Below, piece by piece: positions 23,160 through 35,533 of a stretch of 64,000 bases of DNA. The stretch's first letter is position 1, and each line of letters begins with the position of its first letter. The notes beneath the pieces were generated by a model. The model was not told the origin of the DNA. It did no database searches and worked only from the letters and a program-made list of their open reading frames with translations. The stretch is taken from positions 1 to 64,000 of the forward strand of contig QZCP01000197.1 in NCBI GenBank assembly GCA_003956705.1, in the 5' to 3' direction. The position numbers and the translations under genes were made by a program. Source of the stretch: Brevipalpus yothersi. Its lineage: Eukaryota > Arthropoda > Arachnida > Trombidiformes > Tenuipalpidae.

Positions 23160-26100
23160 ATCTAAATATAAATAATAACAATAATCTCTATTACTCTCAC
23201 AACAATTCATCTTTCGCTAATAATAACCATTTCCCATATAAGATACTAGATCATCGCTCACTCTGCTCGCTCGGTTTGTTTTTGATGAGGAACTTTTATT
23301 ACTCTATGTTCTTTCCAAGGCAAGTTTGGATACTGTAGAGGTGATATGTTTTACTCTATATTCGTGAACGGTCTAAAAACATTAAAAAGTATAGAGAAAT
23401 GGAAGATATCCTCGAGTTCACTCTGAGATCTCTATGTTCTCAGAAAAAGTCAATGAAGAGTATGAACTGACTCTGGACTTGGTCTTTGGCGATTTCGACG
23501 TTTATTATAGGATCTGAACCATCTCTCATTCAAATGCAACTTATGAATGAAATCTTGCATTCAGATATAGGTTTAATCATGTCGGGAAACTCATTTGTAT
23601 CCCATTGAAACAAAAATGAGAGAAGAGGATGAAAGAGAAGAGAGATGAGCATGATTCAACGAACAATGATTCTTGAATGCTGGATGTAACAATCATTCTA
23701 ATTTCTTCCAGTTTCACAATTCCGATTTCTAATCTATCGAACGCAGTCATCATCAGTATTTTCTGTTACGCATCCCAGAACAACAAACGATGTTGAAACC
23801 AAGTGAGATAGAGAGAAGAAAGAGGACACTTCTCACTTCCATACAGAATCACTCACATAGGGTGGTACTGAAAACCAGAGATATAATGGAATCTCATTGA
23901 ATCCGATAAAAATAATGATAGTAAATTGAGGGTATCCAGTGTTGATACCAGAAAAAACATCAGATTGAGTTTACAATGTAATTAGAGCTGTAGGCTAAAA
24001 CAATGAGAATCTTGGCCTTGATATGATCTCACACTCTCTCACTTGATCATCTTAAACTTTGCAATTCCAATCCTCATCAATGTCAAATTTTTATGAACAA
24101 TCCAAAGCAATAGAAAATGACGAATTGCAAATTTTTCCGGAATTTGGGGGATTTGAAAATCTAACAGAAAGATAGTAAGGGTCACGTTCAAATTCTTCGT
24201 GAAAGATGTGAAAAGTAAATAAAGATTACTGAGAAGAGAGAGACAAAGAGGTTGGTTCTCAAAATATCCGCGATTCAAAATAATCTTCTATTATATATGA
24301 TTTAAATGATCATCCTCAACTCGAACCCACATAACTCAGAACGAAGAACATGTCACTCAAAACTTTGGCTCTTACTATCTGATGACAATGCTCTTCAATG
24401 AGAAAAAGGTCTGATGAATCAAATTTTTCTGGCATGAGATGGGATTGATAATTTTTTCACCAAATATGATTAACATGATGGTTCCCAATATGATTTCAGA
24501 TGGAATGAAAACATTGTGATCCATGAATGAGTCTTCCTCATCGGAGGTTGAAAAAGAATATGAATCATCAATTCATATTGGGATCGATCTCTGAATCTCT
24601 ACCCACTGATAATTTGCTAATTTACAGACAGTCTGTCTTTGAGATGTCAACCGAAGACTGCTACCCGAGCGCAGACTTTATAGATTTGAACCCTCATCCA
24701 TCCATAATAAAAGAATAGAGTGGCATGAAAGTAAATCTGATTCTGTTCAATTCATCCGAATATTGTGCATAATATTGAATATCATCGAAACGTTGAGTTT
24801 TGAGTTAACTTCTACTGATTGTGTGCTCTTGCCCAGCTTTCTATCATCGATCCAAGGAGAATATTTCTTAGATTCATCGTCAGACAGCCTAATGAGCAGT
24901 TGGGTGAGAATTAGAAAGAATAACAGTGATTATTCTTCGCCAGAGAAATAGAGCTTCGATAAATTTTTCAGCAATGACTAACTATAATTCCAATATAAAA
25001 AACAATAATGGTGGAAATATCCTGAAAAATATCATAACAGCATGAACGGAATGAAATTTATCAATAAGACTCGAGAGAAAAATCACATATCCATGAAAAC
25101 CCTGCAATAGAGAGCGAAAAAATTCACGGAAAAACCTCTCACACAACGATATAACGATAAATTGAGCCAGAATCGATGAGCTGACAGTTCTTTAGCAATT
25201 TATCAAGTTTCTGTAACGCTTCAAAGTATTTAGAGAAAATTTCTGAGAAGTAGCAAGAGTGAAGTAAGAGTGATAGATAGAGAGAGAAAGTAAAGTATTT
25301 ACTTTTCAGCACTTATGCAATTTTTGACACTTCAGAAGGAAAAATTTGGAATTCATGCTCAGTTTTCATATGAAGAGAGTTTTTCAATGATCTCCCTCTT
25401 CCACTGAGAAGTAATTGGGGAGAAATATTGCCAAGAAGTAAATATGCTGATCATTCAGTATAGAAAATATGAGACAATCCCAAATCGGATATCGGATAAG
25501 TGAAATTCTTAGAGGATTAGCAAACCCATAAGATGTACATTCATGAGGGCCAAAACTGATGAGAAGTGATTCTGTTTGTTCATGGATCCATGGTGTATAA
25601 TTGATTGAAGATATGAATCAGACCCTCGGGGATATTTCTACTCTCTTCGATTGCCATCTATTCTCATTTATTGGAAGAAAAAGAATTTTTCTCCACTGAT
25701 TGATGGATGGAATAGCTTCTGTGGACTATTATTCGTCTATTCGAAGCAGCAAAGTAGGGCAATATGATCCAGGTATCTGAATTGAAACCACGCCCTATCT
25801 AGTAACCCTATGGTTATGAAGCTTTTTTTAGTGTGAACATTTCCATCTCAAATATTCGGGCTACTATGCTTATTCCATCATCTCAGCTGTTTTGTCTCAT
25901 GAAGTTCATTTCTCTGTCCACTGTTCAAAATGCTCGAGACAAGACAACAAAAACTTTCAATTTCGGCTCAATTAAGAATAGTTAAGTTGGAATTGAACCC
26001 TCTACTCCAGTCTCCCATAGCCAGACATCGTGATGAGCCTCCAGAAAAAAATTCTGAGCCGGAAAACTCATTCATCGCGATCTGATCCTAGCAAGCATCA

Positions 26101-26163
26101 GAGTAAACCTAAGACAGCTTCAAAAAGGCCTCATTGCCTCTCTTATCTCCACGCTGTATTCTC
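23160..26163. other. Non-coding stretch, no supported gene
   Basis: About 3 kb with only short frames. Two weak frames at 24527-24718 and 24763-24951 and a Lys/Ser-rich frame entering the gap at 26030 have no recognisable motif. Their closeness to retroelement debris suggests decayed element sequence, but I cannot show it. Confidence 0.5.
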
Positions 26164-26746
26164 NNNNNNNNNNNNNNNNNNNNNNNNNNNNNNNNNNNNN
26201 NNNNNNNNNNNNNNNNNNNNNNNNNNNNNNNNNNNNNNNNNNNNNNNNNNNNNNNNNNNNNNNNNNNNNNNNNNNNNNNNNNNNNNNNNNNNNNNNNNNN
26301 NNNNNNNNNNNNNNNNNNNNNNNNNNNNNNNNNNNNNNNNNNNNNNNNNNNNNNNNNNNNNNNNNNNNNNNNNNNNNNNNNNNNNNNNNNNNNNNNNNNN
26401 NNNNNNNNNNNNNNNNNNNNNNNNNNNNNNNNNNNNNNNNNNNNNNNNNNNNNNNNNNNNNNNNNNNNNNNNNNNNNNNNNNNNNNNNNNNNNNNNNNNN
26501 NNNNNNNNNNNNNNNNNNNNNNNNNNNNNNNNNNNNNNNNNNNNNNNNNNNNNNNNNNNNNNNNNNNNNNNNNNNNNNNNNNNNNNNNNNNNNNNNNNNN
26601 NNNNNNNNNNNNNNNNNNNNNNNNNNNNNNNNNNNNNNNNNNNNNNNNNNNNNNNNNNNNNNNNNNNNNNNNNNNNNNNNNNNNNNNNNNNNNNNNNNNN
26701 NNNNNNNNNNNNNNNNNNNNNNNNNNNNNNNNNNNNNNNNNNNNNN
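26164..26746. other. Assembly gap (583 N)
   Basis: A run of undetermined bases lies between repeat units 2 and 3. Long open frames across it are artefacts. A gap inside a recently duplicated region may hide further copies or a collapsed repeat. Confidence 0.99.
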
Positions 26747-26997
26747 TTTCTCTTTCTCATCCTCTTTCTCCATGAGAACAATTTCAACAATGAGCCTAAG
26801 CTCCACCTAAATTTTTTCGAAACAGTTCACGCCTTTTTCATCAAATCATTTTATGTAATATATATGATATATGATGATATGCAATAATTCTAAGTTCAGT
26901 TCTTATTCAGATTCCGATTGATCAACATTAATGATAAACAATTAAATACTTGAAGTTATCTGATTCATTTCATTCATTCATATATTTTACACTTTAT

Positions 26998-28800
26998 CTA
27001 GATTAAATGAGCGAAACCTGATAGTGCACAAAAATTATATCACCAAATAGTACATATTGCTGGAATCATAGAGGGATTCATTGACATTAGTCCGACACTT
27101 AATTTTCATCATTTAATTCTTATTTTATTAATTAGGCATTGAATCGTTGAATTAGATTTAATTTTCAAAACCGTTTGATCTCTCAATTCAGTGCCTTGTC
27201 AAGTTTAGCAGAACCTTCGGGCTTTTCAACTCATGGCTGACCAGCCCTGTAAGCATGAGTTGCAAAATTGAAATAGCCTTCATATTCGATTCGATCAGGT
27301 GTCGTATCTTGCCAATAATGTCCACCTTTACCATTCTCACTATAACAGTGGGTATGATCCAATCGAACATCCCAATTTTGTGGGTCCTTGGAATAGAGCG
27401 TTGACAAACATATCATCACAGGTCCAGCTTCGTGGAAGTACTGCCATTCTTTCACTTTCTCTGGGGTGTCTTTTCTTTCACCATATTCTTTGAGCACAGT
27501 GTGTATCTGGATGTTTCCAGATTTTGTCCAAAAAATACCGCCCATAGCAATAGTGTTAGTTGTATTTTGCTGGCTTAAAATTTTTCTCATTGCGACAATC
27601 AAATTTTTACCCTCCTCATTGATTCGCTTTCTTGCCGTAATTTTCAAAACTTTACCTGGTTTACCTTCGGTAATGTACAAATCAGATAGAACACTCTGGA
27701 CACCAGTGTTATCATATTCGGTCGTGTAGTTAGGCTTCTTTGCCATCGTAATCAATCGAGTTCCATGAATCACTGTCGTTTTATTCAATTCTTTGTCTCG
27801 ATAATAATATAAATTCGGTACAGACTCAGAAAATTCACCGGTTATCGCTACTGGACCTTGGCCTGCTCCAAAAACGTGGGCTTCTTCTTTGAAACCTGAA
27901 AAAAATGTATAAAAAATGCAATGAAGCTGAATCAGAAAGAAAGTCTAGTCTGAGTTTATCATACACAGATTCTCACAGTCTTATTAGATTATTTTTCGAT
28001 TAGATTTATATTTATTTGAACAAGATGCACTGACAGTTGGTAAGATAATTTTGATGATGATAATGAGATCAATTGATGATGATTAAGCTTACCAGCAATT
28101 TGTGCGAAGCGGACTAGTGAAAAGGTGGGCATCGGTATAATTGGATAAGGAAATAAGTTTGAAACTCCTCCTTGCTGGGCCACAACTCGTCTTGTGCCAC
28201 CGATACCTTTTCCAGCCAAATAAGCTGGTGGTTTGGTCAAATCTGGACATTCAACTACCGAAACGCTGACTGATTCGAAGTATTCTCGAAGTTTTGCTTG
28301 GAAAAGAGGAGCGAATTCATCTAATGATGGTACTTGGAGGCTTTTACTTTCAATTTCAATTTTTGGAAGAGGTAACGGTGTCACCATTCCAATGGCAAGG
28401 GTCAAAAAAATGAGGAAGTAGAAATTTTCCCATTTATTGTGGCCCAAAAGGAGTGATCTGGAATTGGCCATAACTCACTTGAAAAAAAGAAGTATTTTAT
28501 CACTTTTAGTAAGCTATGGAATTGAAACGATTTTCATAGAAGGGCAAATGAAGTTGTGAACGTTGTGAACGATTCTACTAAATTCAGAATGAATTTGTCT
28601 CAAATTTTATCCTTCTCAAGTGTCTCCCAAGACTGTGAGCTTGCGTGTAATCTTAATAGATTATTTTTTTAGGTTGATTAATTGATTAGTCACTTCAACA
28701 AGATGAGAGAGGAGAGACAGTGTTATCAGGAGACGGTATTGCACAGAAATATGTTTTCTTCAAACAAAAGTATGCAAAGATTTTGATCTGAAAGTGTCTG
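26998..28800. repeat. Segmental repeat unit 3 (C11orf54-like gene)
   Basis: Third copy of the ~1.8 kb block, same orientation, lying after the gap. Its 5' flank ends with the same GTTGTTATA(T/A)AATAGAAAAAAG junction seen in unit 2, then diverges. A short GTGCTTGTTATTT that also occurs in the Flower 3' UTR follows about 25 bases later. Confidence 0.85.
27231..28471 (-). CDS. C11orf54-type ester hydrolase, copy 3
   Basis: Exons 28471-28093 and 27895-27231 give 347 residues. The first exon has the hydrophobic N-terminal segment (FYFLIFLTLAIGMV) and SVSVVECPDLTKPP; the second has the glycine motif as FGAGQGPVA, closer to the human GAGAGP than copies 1 and 2. The zinc site is HTHCYSENGKGGH, and DTTPD follows. 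The frame is open through both exons. Copy 3 differs from the others at several surface-type positions (TTEYDNTGVQSVL, GHYWQDTT). The protein ends AGQP as in copy 2. Its 5' neighbour is the lipase gene on the same strand, whose stop is about 530 bp away. Confidence 0.9.
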
Positions 28801-29001
28801 CTTTTTAGTTGTTATATAATAGAAAAAAGTTCGAGCTCAGCTTCTAAGTGCTTGTTATTTCATGAATCACTAGCAAGATTATAAATCATTCTTCGCGATT
28901 CAAAAGAAGTTTATTGGAATTCTGTAGAGAATAAATGTTGAATTTAAAAATAATATTTATCACAGAGGTATGGAAGTTTGGCTATAAATGTTAATGGCAA
29001 T
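28801..29001. other. Flank between copy 3 and lipase gene
   Basis: Short non-coding stretch holding the 3' flank of the lipase gene. No feature beyond the possible trace of Flower 3' UTR near 28845-28860. Confidence 0.5.
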
Positions 29002-31842
29002 TTAAAGTCGATCAGTAGCCACGGTGGATTCATTATTTTTAGATAGATTCGATTTTTTTGAAGTACGAGATTTATTGATTGCTTGTTCAACCTTTTCCAA
29101 TGAGAATTGATGGGCTTCGCGCTCAAATGGGAGAAAAAGGAAACCATGCTCCAAGCCTTCCAAAGCATGAAGTTCAATTGGACCTAAATAGAAGGTAAAG
29201 ATCCTTAATCATCCAGGAAATATGAAGGAACTTGTGGAAAAAGAAAATATTCTGATGCTTACCTTTCCATGCTTTAGCCATTTCAATATTGTCGTCCAAG
29301 AAGATGCATCCAAACGTTGTGATCAAACAGAGATCTATGTCTTTCAAATCATCAAAATGATCATACTTGGGACATATAACATACGGACTTTCCAGTAATG
29401 AATGAACTTGTCGAAACATTTTTGCATTTATTCGTCCATCCTCTAGGTACCAGGAATCCATTCTTCTTGGAAAACTTATCCGCTTGATACTTTTCATGTC
29501 TTCCGCTGCATAACGGGAAACTTTAACGAGTCGATTTTTTGGTGGGTTTTTGAATGTTTTTTTGCTTCCCTGAACACCACTGAAACATCCAGCGATCGCT
29601 AAAATATTACCATAATGAAGTAGGGGATCAAAAATGCTCATAATTTTCGATGCTGACCACTCAGCATTAAGCCAAAATGCAGAATAAAAGGTTACTATCG
29701 AATCTGGCATAATGATCTTAAATTCTGGACATTTTCGACGAATTTCGTTGATTAACAAAATGCATGACATGACCAACATGCCACCAGCACTGTCACCAAT
29801 GAAAATTAGCTTCTTGGGATGGAATCCAAGTATATCTTCGACCATTTTATCGCCACTTATTAGCCACAAGTAAGCGTCTAATGTGTCTTGAAATTGTCGG
29901 GGATACTTTGCTCTCAGAGCATAGTCAACACTGACTATGGGGACGTCGGCCATTTTCGCGACCCATTTTTTGAGGTAGACCTAATAGAATAGATCAGAAA
30001 ATTTGATAAGAAATGAAGCTGTAAACAGATTAGCTGAAAAATCTGAATAATTTCGTCATGAATAGTATATGCTCAATAGTCACAAATTTTTAATCACTAA
30101 TTAAGAGAAAACTTTTTTCGACCAGTCCTTTAAGGCTGGCACAAGTATTGAGATGAAATTTTCGCTGCATTTTTCTACGAAAATTATGATCGATGACACA
30201 CCGAGAGAGTAATTTCAACATCATAAGTGAAGGAAAAAAATGTCATTTTTGAAGATTCATGGGTCGAAGCTCTTTCATGTTTAGTGAAGCTCAATGAATC
30301 CTAGGAAAACATTGATCATCATGAACCAGCAACTAATTGTGAGGCTGATAATAACTTTAACGAACTAATCAATCATCTTGACTTCAATTACTCTTCCCTC
30401 TTCTATCCTCACAGGTTTTTGTGTAATTCTTCAATAATTCACTATGATGATTTAGCTAATAGTGAAAATAGCTCGATGATTTGAGAAGATTTTCGATGGC
30501 TTAGAGACTTTTTCCATGGTCCTCTCTGGACATCAGAATTATGCATACGTTGACTCATCACATTAGGATTTAAATGTCATTTTTCTTCAGTACATTTCCT
30601 CTAAAGTCTACTGTTCGAAAATTTTTGGTACTTACAATCATCTTAACATTTACGTATTTTCTGACGACAAATTTTGGATTAAAGAAAGCCTCATGACGAG
30701 GAAGATGAAGTTTCGAAAGTTTTTTTCGTAAGATCTTCAACAAAAGAGGCACATTCAAAACTTTTTTGCTAATAGAATACGATGAAAGCATGTAAATTTT
30801 CTATAGCCTAGCTTCATTTAAATATTTGACCAGAATTTCAGTATTCTCATAGAGAATCTTTTACGATATGTGAAAATTTTTCCTCTAAGGGTGAGAACAC
30901 ACTTCAGTTACCGATACGTATCTTGTGAAATTTATTGAAGCTTTTCATGGGAAAAAACGAGGTTTCTCAAATGGAATCGATCACCTTGATAGCTGTTACT
31001 GAACTTTCAAGAATATTCGATGAAAATATGATGCAAAAAATTCATGATACGAGGGAGTATTTCTTGGAACTAGTAAGGAAAAGTTGAATGGGCATCACTT
31101 ATGAATAATAATACATATGTATTACCACTGTTAAGCTTTGAAATCATGCCTTATCTACTGTGATCGAATGATTCTTTCCAATAATTCCTGAGTCCCCATG
31201 TCTTCCAGCAGTGAATGACTATCAACAGTGTAAATATTCATTTGACAAATAATTTATGGTCAGTAATAAAGTAGAATATCAATTTCGTTGAAATCGGAGA
31301 TCCTTCATTCTACTCCACTCTAAACTAAGAGCTATTCTACTTGACATCTGAATTATTGACTGAAACAAGATGAAAGTCTCAAGGTAAAAATTGTTTCATT
31401 ATGAATCTGAACTTTTGACTCTCAAGAGAACTTGTGAGTACATGTATTATCATTCAAACAATAGATTTTAAGACTTTGAAGGTGAGACATCTAGAGTTTT
31501 GATTCATTTTGATGACAAAAATTCAAAATATTTGAGAGCCTCACACTTGAGAATGCAAATAAATACTTCAAAACAAGCGGTAATTTTTTCGGTCAATTGT
31601 GACCGAAAACTTTGTGAAAACTCTTCAATCTAATCGATTGAGCATATAATGTCATGAATACATTGGACATCTCATCAACTGTCTCTCTCTTTCTCGATGG
31701 TCAAAAGATTGGGTAGAGTATCAAACTCATTCTTTTTTTACATCAAAGGCTATCCTCAAGGATGAACGGTTACGATTATTCAGGGTGAATTTTTCAAGAT
31801 CGATTCTCGTTTTCTCAAGTATGTAGGGAATGATTTACTGTT

Positions 31843-31920
<78 letters not shown>

Positions 31921-33500
31921 TCCAATCCAATGTCAACTATGCAAAATGACCGGAAGGATTGTCAGCCTATTAAGGATATCAGTTCGATGTCTTCCTTGAT
32001 TTACAAGCATAAACATAACCACAATCAAGATCAATTTTTCAAAGAGTTAACTTGTAATTATGAAATTGACATTCAGTCTCACTTAGAACCACCTTTGGAC
32101 ATTCACTTATGGCAAAGTATGTTTCCTACTCATTTCAGCATCAAGAACATTTCATAAGCCTCAAAAATCAGTTCCAAAACTCATGCATTTTGTTGATGAG
32201 TTGATGATTTCAAAGGAAATCACAATTAGCTGTGGGTGAAAATTTCTTGTCGAATTGAGATATGATATATCAAGCTATCAAATACCCAGGAAATTAGCGA
32301 AATAGGAAGACAGAGTAGACTTGAGGAAGCACAAAAGTCACTTACATCATGAACTTCCGGTCTTGTGATAACGAATCCACTTCCATGACAATGGAAGATA
32401 ACTATTCCATCCGGATTAATCATATTGGGCCGTGGACGAACTAATCGACATCGAACCAATTTTTTTTCTCCTTCCGGTAGTTTTTGCTCAATTATACCGC
32501 CACCATTTTCGGGCACAATCCAGCGACTTTGAGCAGGAATCCAAAAATTTTTACCCACAGCATTGGTATTATTGGCACATATATTGGCCCAACATTTTCG
32601 GCTAATATGTGAATCCAAAAAGTGTGCCGAATCGAAAGGTACACGAATATTGGCTGAGGAAGCAGCGCGTACATAGCATCGAGCTCGATACTTTTTACTT
32701 AAAACCAAACGAGGTGTCCTGAGAAAACCTTTGTACGAAAAGCCACAGGCTAATCGAAAAACGGACAACAAATTGGATGTTGTCTTATTGGTTAGCCAAA
32801 ATGAGCCAAATTCTCGGTGTAAAACCTCCTGGAAACCTATGGCACGTGCAAGTGTGGACAATTGAAATACAGTTTCATCTTCACCTGCTGGAAAGAGGCA
32901 CAAATTTGATGTCCCTTGATCGTTGATTGGTGGTGGTGAGTTGAGAGTTGGATTAAAATTTTCATCCGTCTTGGAGGTTGGTGTTGTGCTTAAAATTTCA
33001 TCATCTCCATCATCATCATTTGTACTTAATTGAGATTGTCGTTTCTTTTTCGTTTGAGTCTGATGCATGTGTACAAGCAATTCTTTGATCAATTGGAAAC
33101 CTTTCATCATTGTTTTTATATCATCAAGAGGTTTTGATTTACTTAGATAGCTTCGATCGAGAAGGTATCGCAAAAAATCACGAACCAATAGGCAGTGTAT
33201 CACGAATCCAGTTACCGGTAGACCATGATATTCATAATTTTGAGAAATTTTCATCATCTCACCGATTGATGAATGTAATTGCTCCGTTAATTTGTCTATT
33301 TCATCATCTTGTGAATCAAGTGATAAAAGTGCATCACGAAAATCACTGAAAACTTTATCAATATCTTGAATCATCTCTTCTCTTGGTGATTTGCTTGTCA
33401 TTATCATGGATTCTCTTTCAGATGGATCAATTTGTCTCGAATACTCAATGTCTGATGGACCGATCCGATTATCTCCATCATTACCATTTAGAATGCCCAT
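29002..33500 (-). CDS. LIPE: Hormone-sensitive lipase homologue, altered triad
   Basis: Intracellular neutral lipase family that hydrolyses diacylglycerol, cholesteryl esters and retinyl esters. Exons 33500-32346, 29980-29263 and 29183-29002 give 684 residues; human HSL is 775. The N-terminal HSL_N domain fills exon 1 (LACGFSYKGFLRTPRLVLSK and the helical start). The alpha/beta-hydrolase domain has the nucleophile motif GDSAGG (Ser 449) and the His motif LEHGF (His 637). The oxyanion motif reads HGSG (372-375) instead of HGGG. The DPxLDD motif that provides the catalytic Asp reads GCIFLDD, placing Cys 610 where Asp is expected. The frame is intact and splice sites are good, so this is not a simple pseudogene; activity is uncertain. 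The long regulatory insert with phosphorylated serines found in mammals is absent. Confidence 0.88.
29981..32345 (-). other. Long intron of the lipase gene
   Basis: At 2.4 kb this is among the longest introns in the window. It holds a GA microsatellite (31846-31917) and a 73-codon ATG-initiated frame on the gene's own strand (30791-30570; basic, with LRKKLSKLHLPRHEAFFN). That frame is followed by a donor-like ATT|GTAAGT. Direct joining of the flanking exons already fits the HSL family alignment (EVHD/VYLKKW), so the frame is not needed for HSL. Confidence 0.55.
31846..31917. repeat. (GA)n microsatellite
   Basis: About 36 GA units inside the lipase intron. Confidence 0.95.
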
Positions 33501-34078
33501 TTTATTTATCCTTTTTTCTGCTCAATCACTGAAATCGATGTAAATTGGAATGAAATTGATGATGACAAACTTTTGGCACAGTAGATGGTAGAGATTGCAA
33601 CAGATGTATGAAAAGTTCAACAAAACGCATCAAAGTATCAATAGAAATGAAGCTTTTATCAATTTTTCTATGCGTGTCAGCACAATAAATAATAACCACA
33701 ACTGTTTGTGTGAATGAGTTATGTTTAACCACGCTTGATCACAAATTTCTACTCAATGTTCATCACTTCATCGCTGGAATGATGAAATTTTTCTCATCCA
33801 CTTTTCCGATAAAAATTCGATTGAAAATTTTCACTTTCCACAAAGGACAATAGAACAAAATGAATAGTCCGTTTGATAAAACGTTACGTTTGTACAAGAA
33901 AAATTTTTCTCTACCTACTAAAATAGCTGTACCTCTGGTGTTTAGCTGCTGTTTAAAAGTGGATTTAAATCGATTGGCCGAAGCTCAATCTCTCTTTGCA
34001 AATTGTCTCTCTGAAATATCACTCTCTCTCTCTCTTAGTCAACTTTGCTTTTTTCACTCTCTCTTCATCTCTCTCTCT

Positions 34079-34082
<4 letters not shown>

Positions 34083-34149
<67 letters not shown>
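34083..34149. repeat. (CT)n microsatellite
   Basis: Near-perfect CT tract of about 33 units. It is the reverse-complement partner of the GA tract at 34353-34399. Confidence 0.95.
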
Positions 34150-34152
<3 letters not shown>

Positions 34153-34351
34153 ATTCTTCCCCTGATTGCCTTGATCAATCTAGTTTGAATTCTCATGTAA
34201 CTTTCATATGTGTTCTCTCTCTTTTTCTCTCTCTCTCATAGGAAAGATGGGACGTCTTCTGATGGATCAGAGGGAGAGAAAAAGAGAGAGCAAGAAGAGA
34301 GAAAGAAAGAGGAGGAGTTGAGATGAAATCTAAAATATTACTGAATTCTTT

Positions 34352-34352
<1 letters not shown>

Positions 34353-34399
<47 letters not shown>
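34353..34399. repeat. (GA)n microsatellite
   Basis: GA tract of about 23 units. Confidence 0.95.
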
Positions 34400-34406
<7 letters not shown>

Positions 34407-35533
34407 TGAATCTTGTTTTCGGAAGATTAGGTGATCATTTTCTCCGTCATTTTCTCTCTTTAATTAATAGTGATAAAAATGGACCAAACTAACGATGGCA
34501 TCAGGTATCATAACTTCTCTCATTTCACTGAGTTTCCTCGTCATCACAGTCCATTTGGACGTTTGTATATTGGGACGATCAATGATGATTACCTTGAGAA
34601 AAGAGAGAGAGAAAAAAAACGTTACAAGTTGCATCGATAAACTCATCGAAACGCAAAAGCTTCTTAATTAATTGTCTCTATCACTTTCCTGATTTGAAAA
34701 ATATACTCTCCGATTGACATATCTCCAAGTAAACCGGTATTTCTGGTGTTTTGCACATGGAATGAATTAGGATTCCATCACGACTACATATCCAGGTATT
34801 CACAATCTTGAAAAGGTGGATATTTTCGTTGGAGCCGCATTACCATGATACATCCCCTGTCCAAGATGAAGCACTATCTGAGTGACTGGTGAATAGTTCT
34901 GACCATAAAGACATGGAGAAAACGTTAAATTTTCTTTTTTCACATGCAGCCCCATAGCAATTGACAGTATTCATACATCATAAATCTACGGATCATTCTT
35001 GAAGGCGGAAAAAAAATTTTTCCTCTCTCTCTGCACCTTTCTCTGTTCATCTAAGAAATAGCGTGACTTTTGAATGGACGAAGAATAAGTATTTAGCAAT
35101 TTTTTTTCTGTTACAAAAGTCAAAAGAAAATTGACAAGATATTTTTGATGGTAACAAAAATGAATTGCATGTTACTGGATGTATTGTGCAATCAGATATA
35201 TTTTTTCGTTTCCTCTCCTGCTTAGAAGAGGATAAATCCTATGTAATTTTGCATACTTTGTAAACAAAAATCTATTGATATATTAACGAACAAATTTCCT
35301 AATGATACAACGAAACAGAGAAAATATTTAACAACATCCAATAATTTGTGTGACACTGATCACTAATTACCGATTAGTATCACATAGTTTTGGCTATCAG
35401 AAAGAGCCAAAGAGAGACTGACATATTCTAATTGATGAAAATGATTGATTTATTATTGCTGTCTGCATATTGAAGTAACAATATTCATATTCATTCAATT
35501 TAATTGTGTATATATATGTTGGTGTATGTCAAA

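Larger units (their letters stand above)
33501..35533. other. Intergenic region with opposed CT and GA tracts
   Basis: About 2 kb between the lipase start and the carboxypeptidase 3' end. A CT tract (34083-34149) and, 200 bases on, a GA tract (34353-34399) are reverse complements of each other and could pair. The frame starting at 33860 (NSPFDKTLRLYKKNF...) runs straight into the CT tract and is not supported as a gene. Nothing else is recognised. Confidence 0.55.

Noticed and set aside
24527..24951. Adjacent short frames that might be a gag/protease remnant
   Set aside because: No aspartic-protease motif, zinc knuckle or other retroelement signature could be identified.
26030..26887. Long open frames spanning the N run
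   Set aside because: The length comes from undetermined bases; real sequence on either side gives only short frames.
29174..29200. Reading the lipase middle exon through to the stop at 29174
   Set aside because: A good donor at 29262 and the match of the 29183-29002 exon to the HSL C-terminus show that the read-through is intronic.
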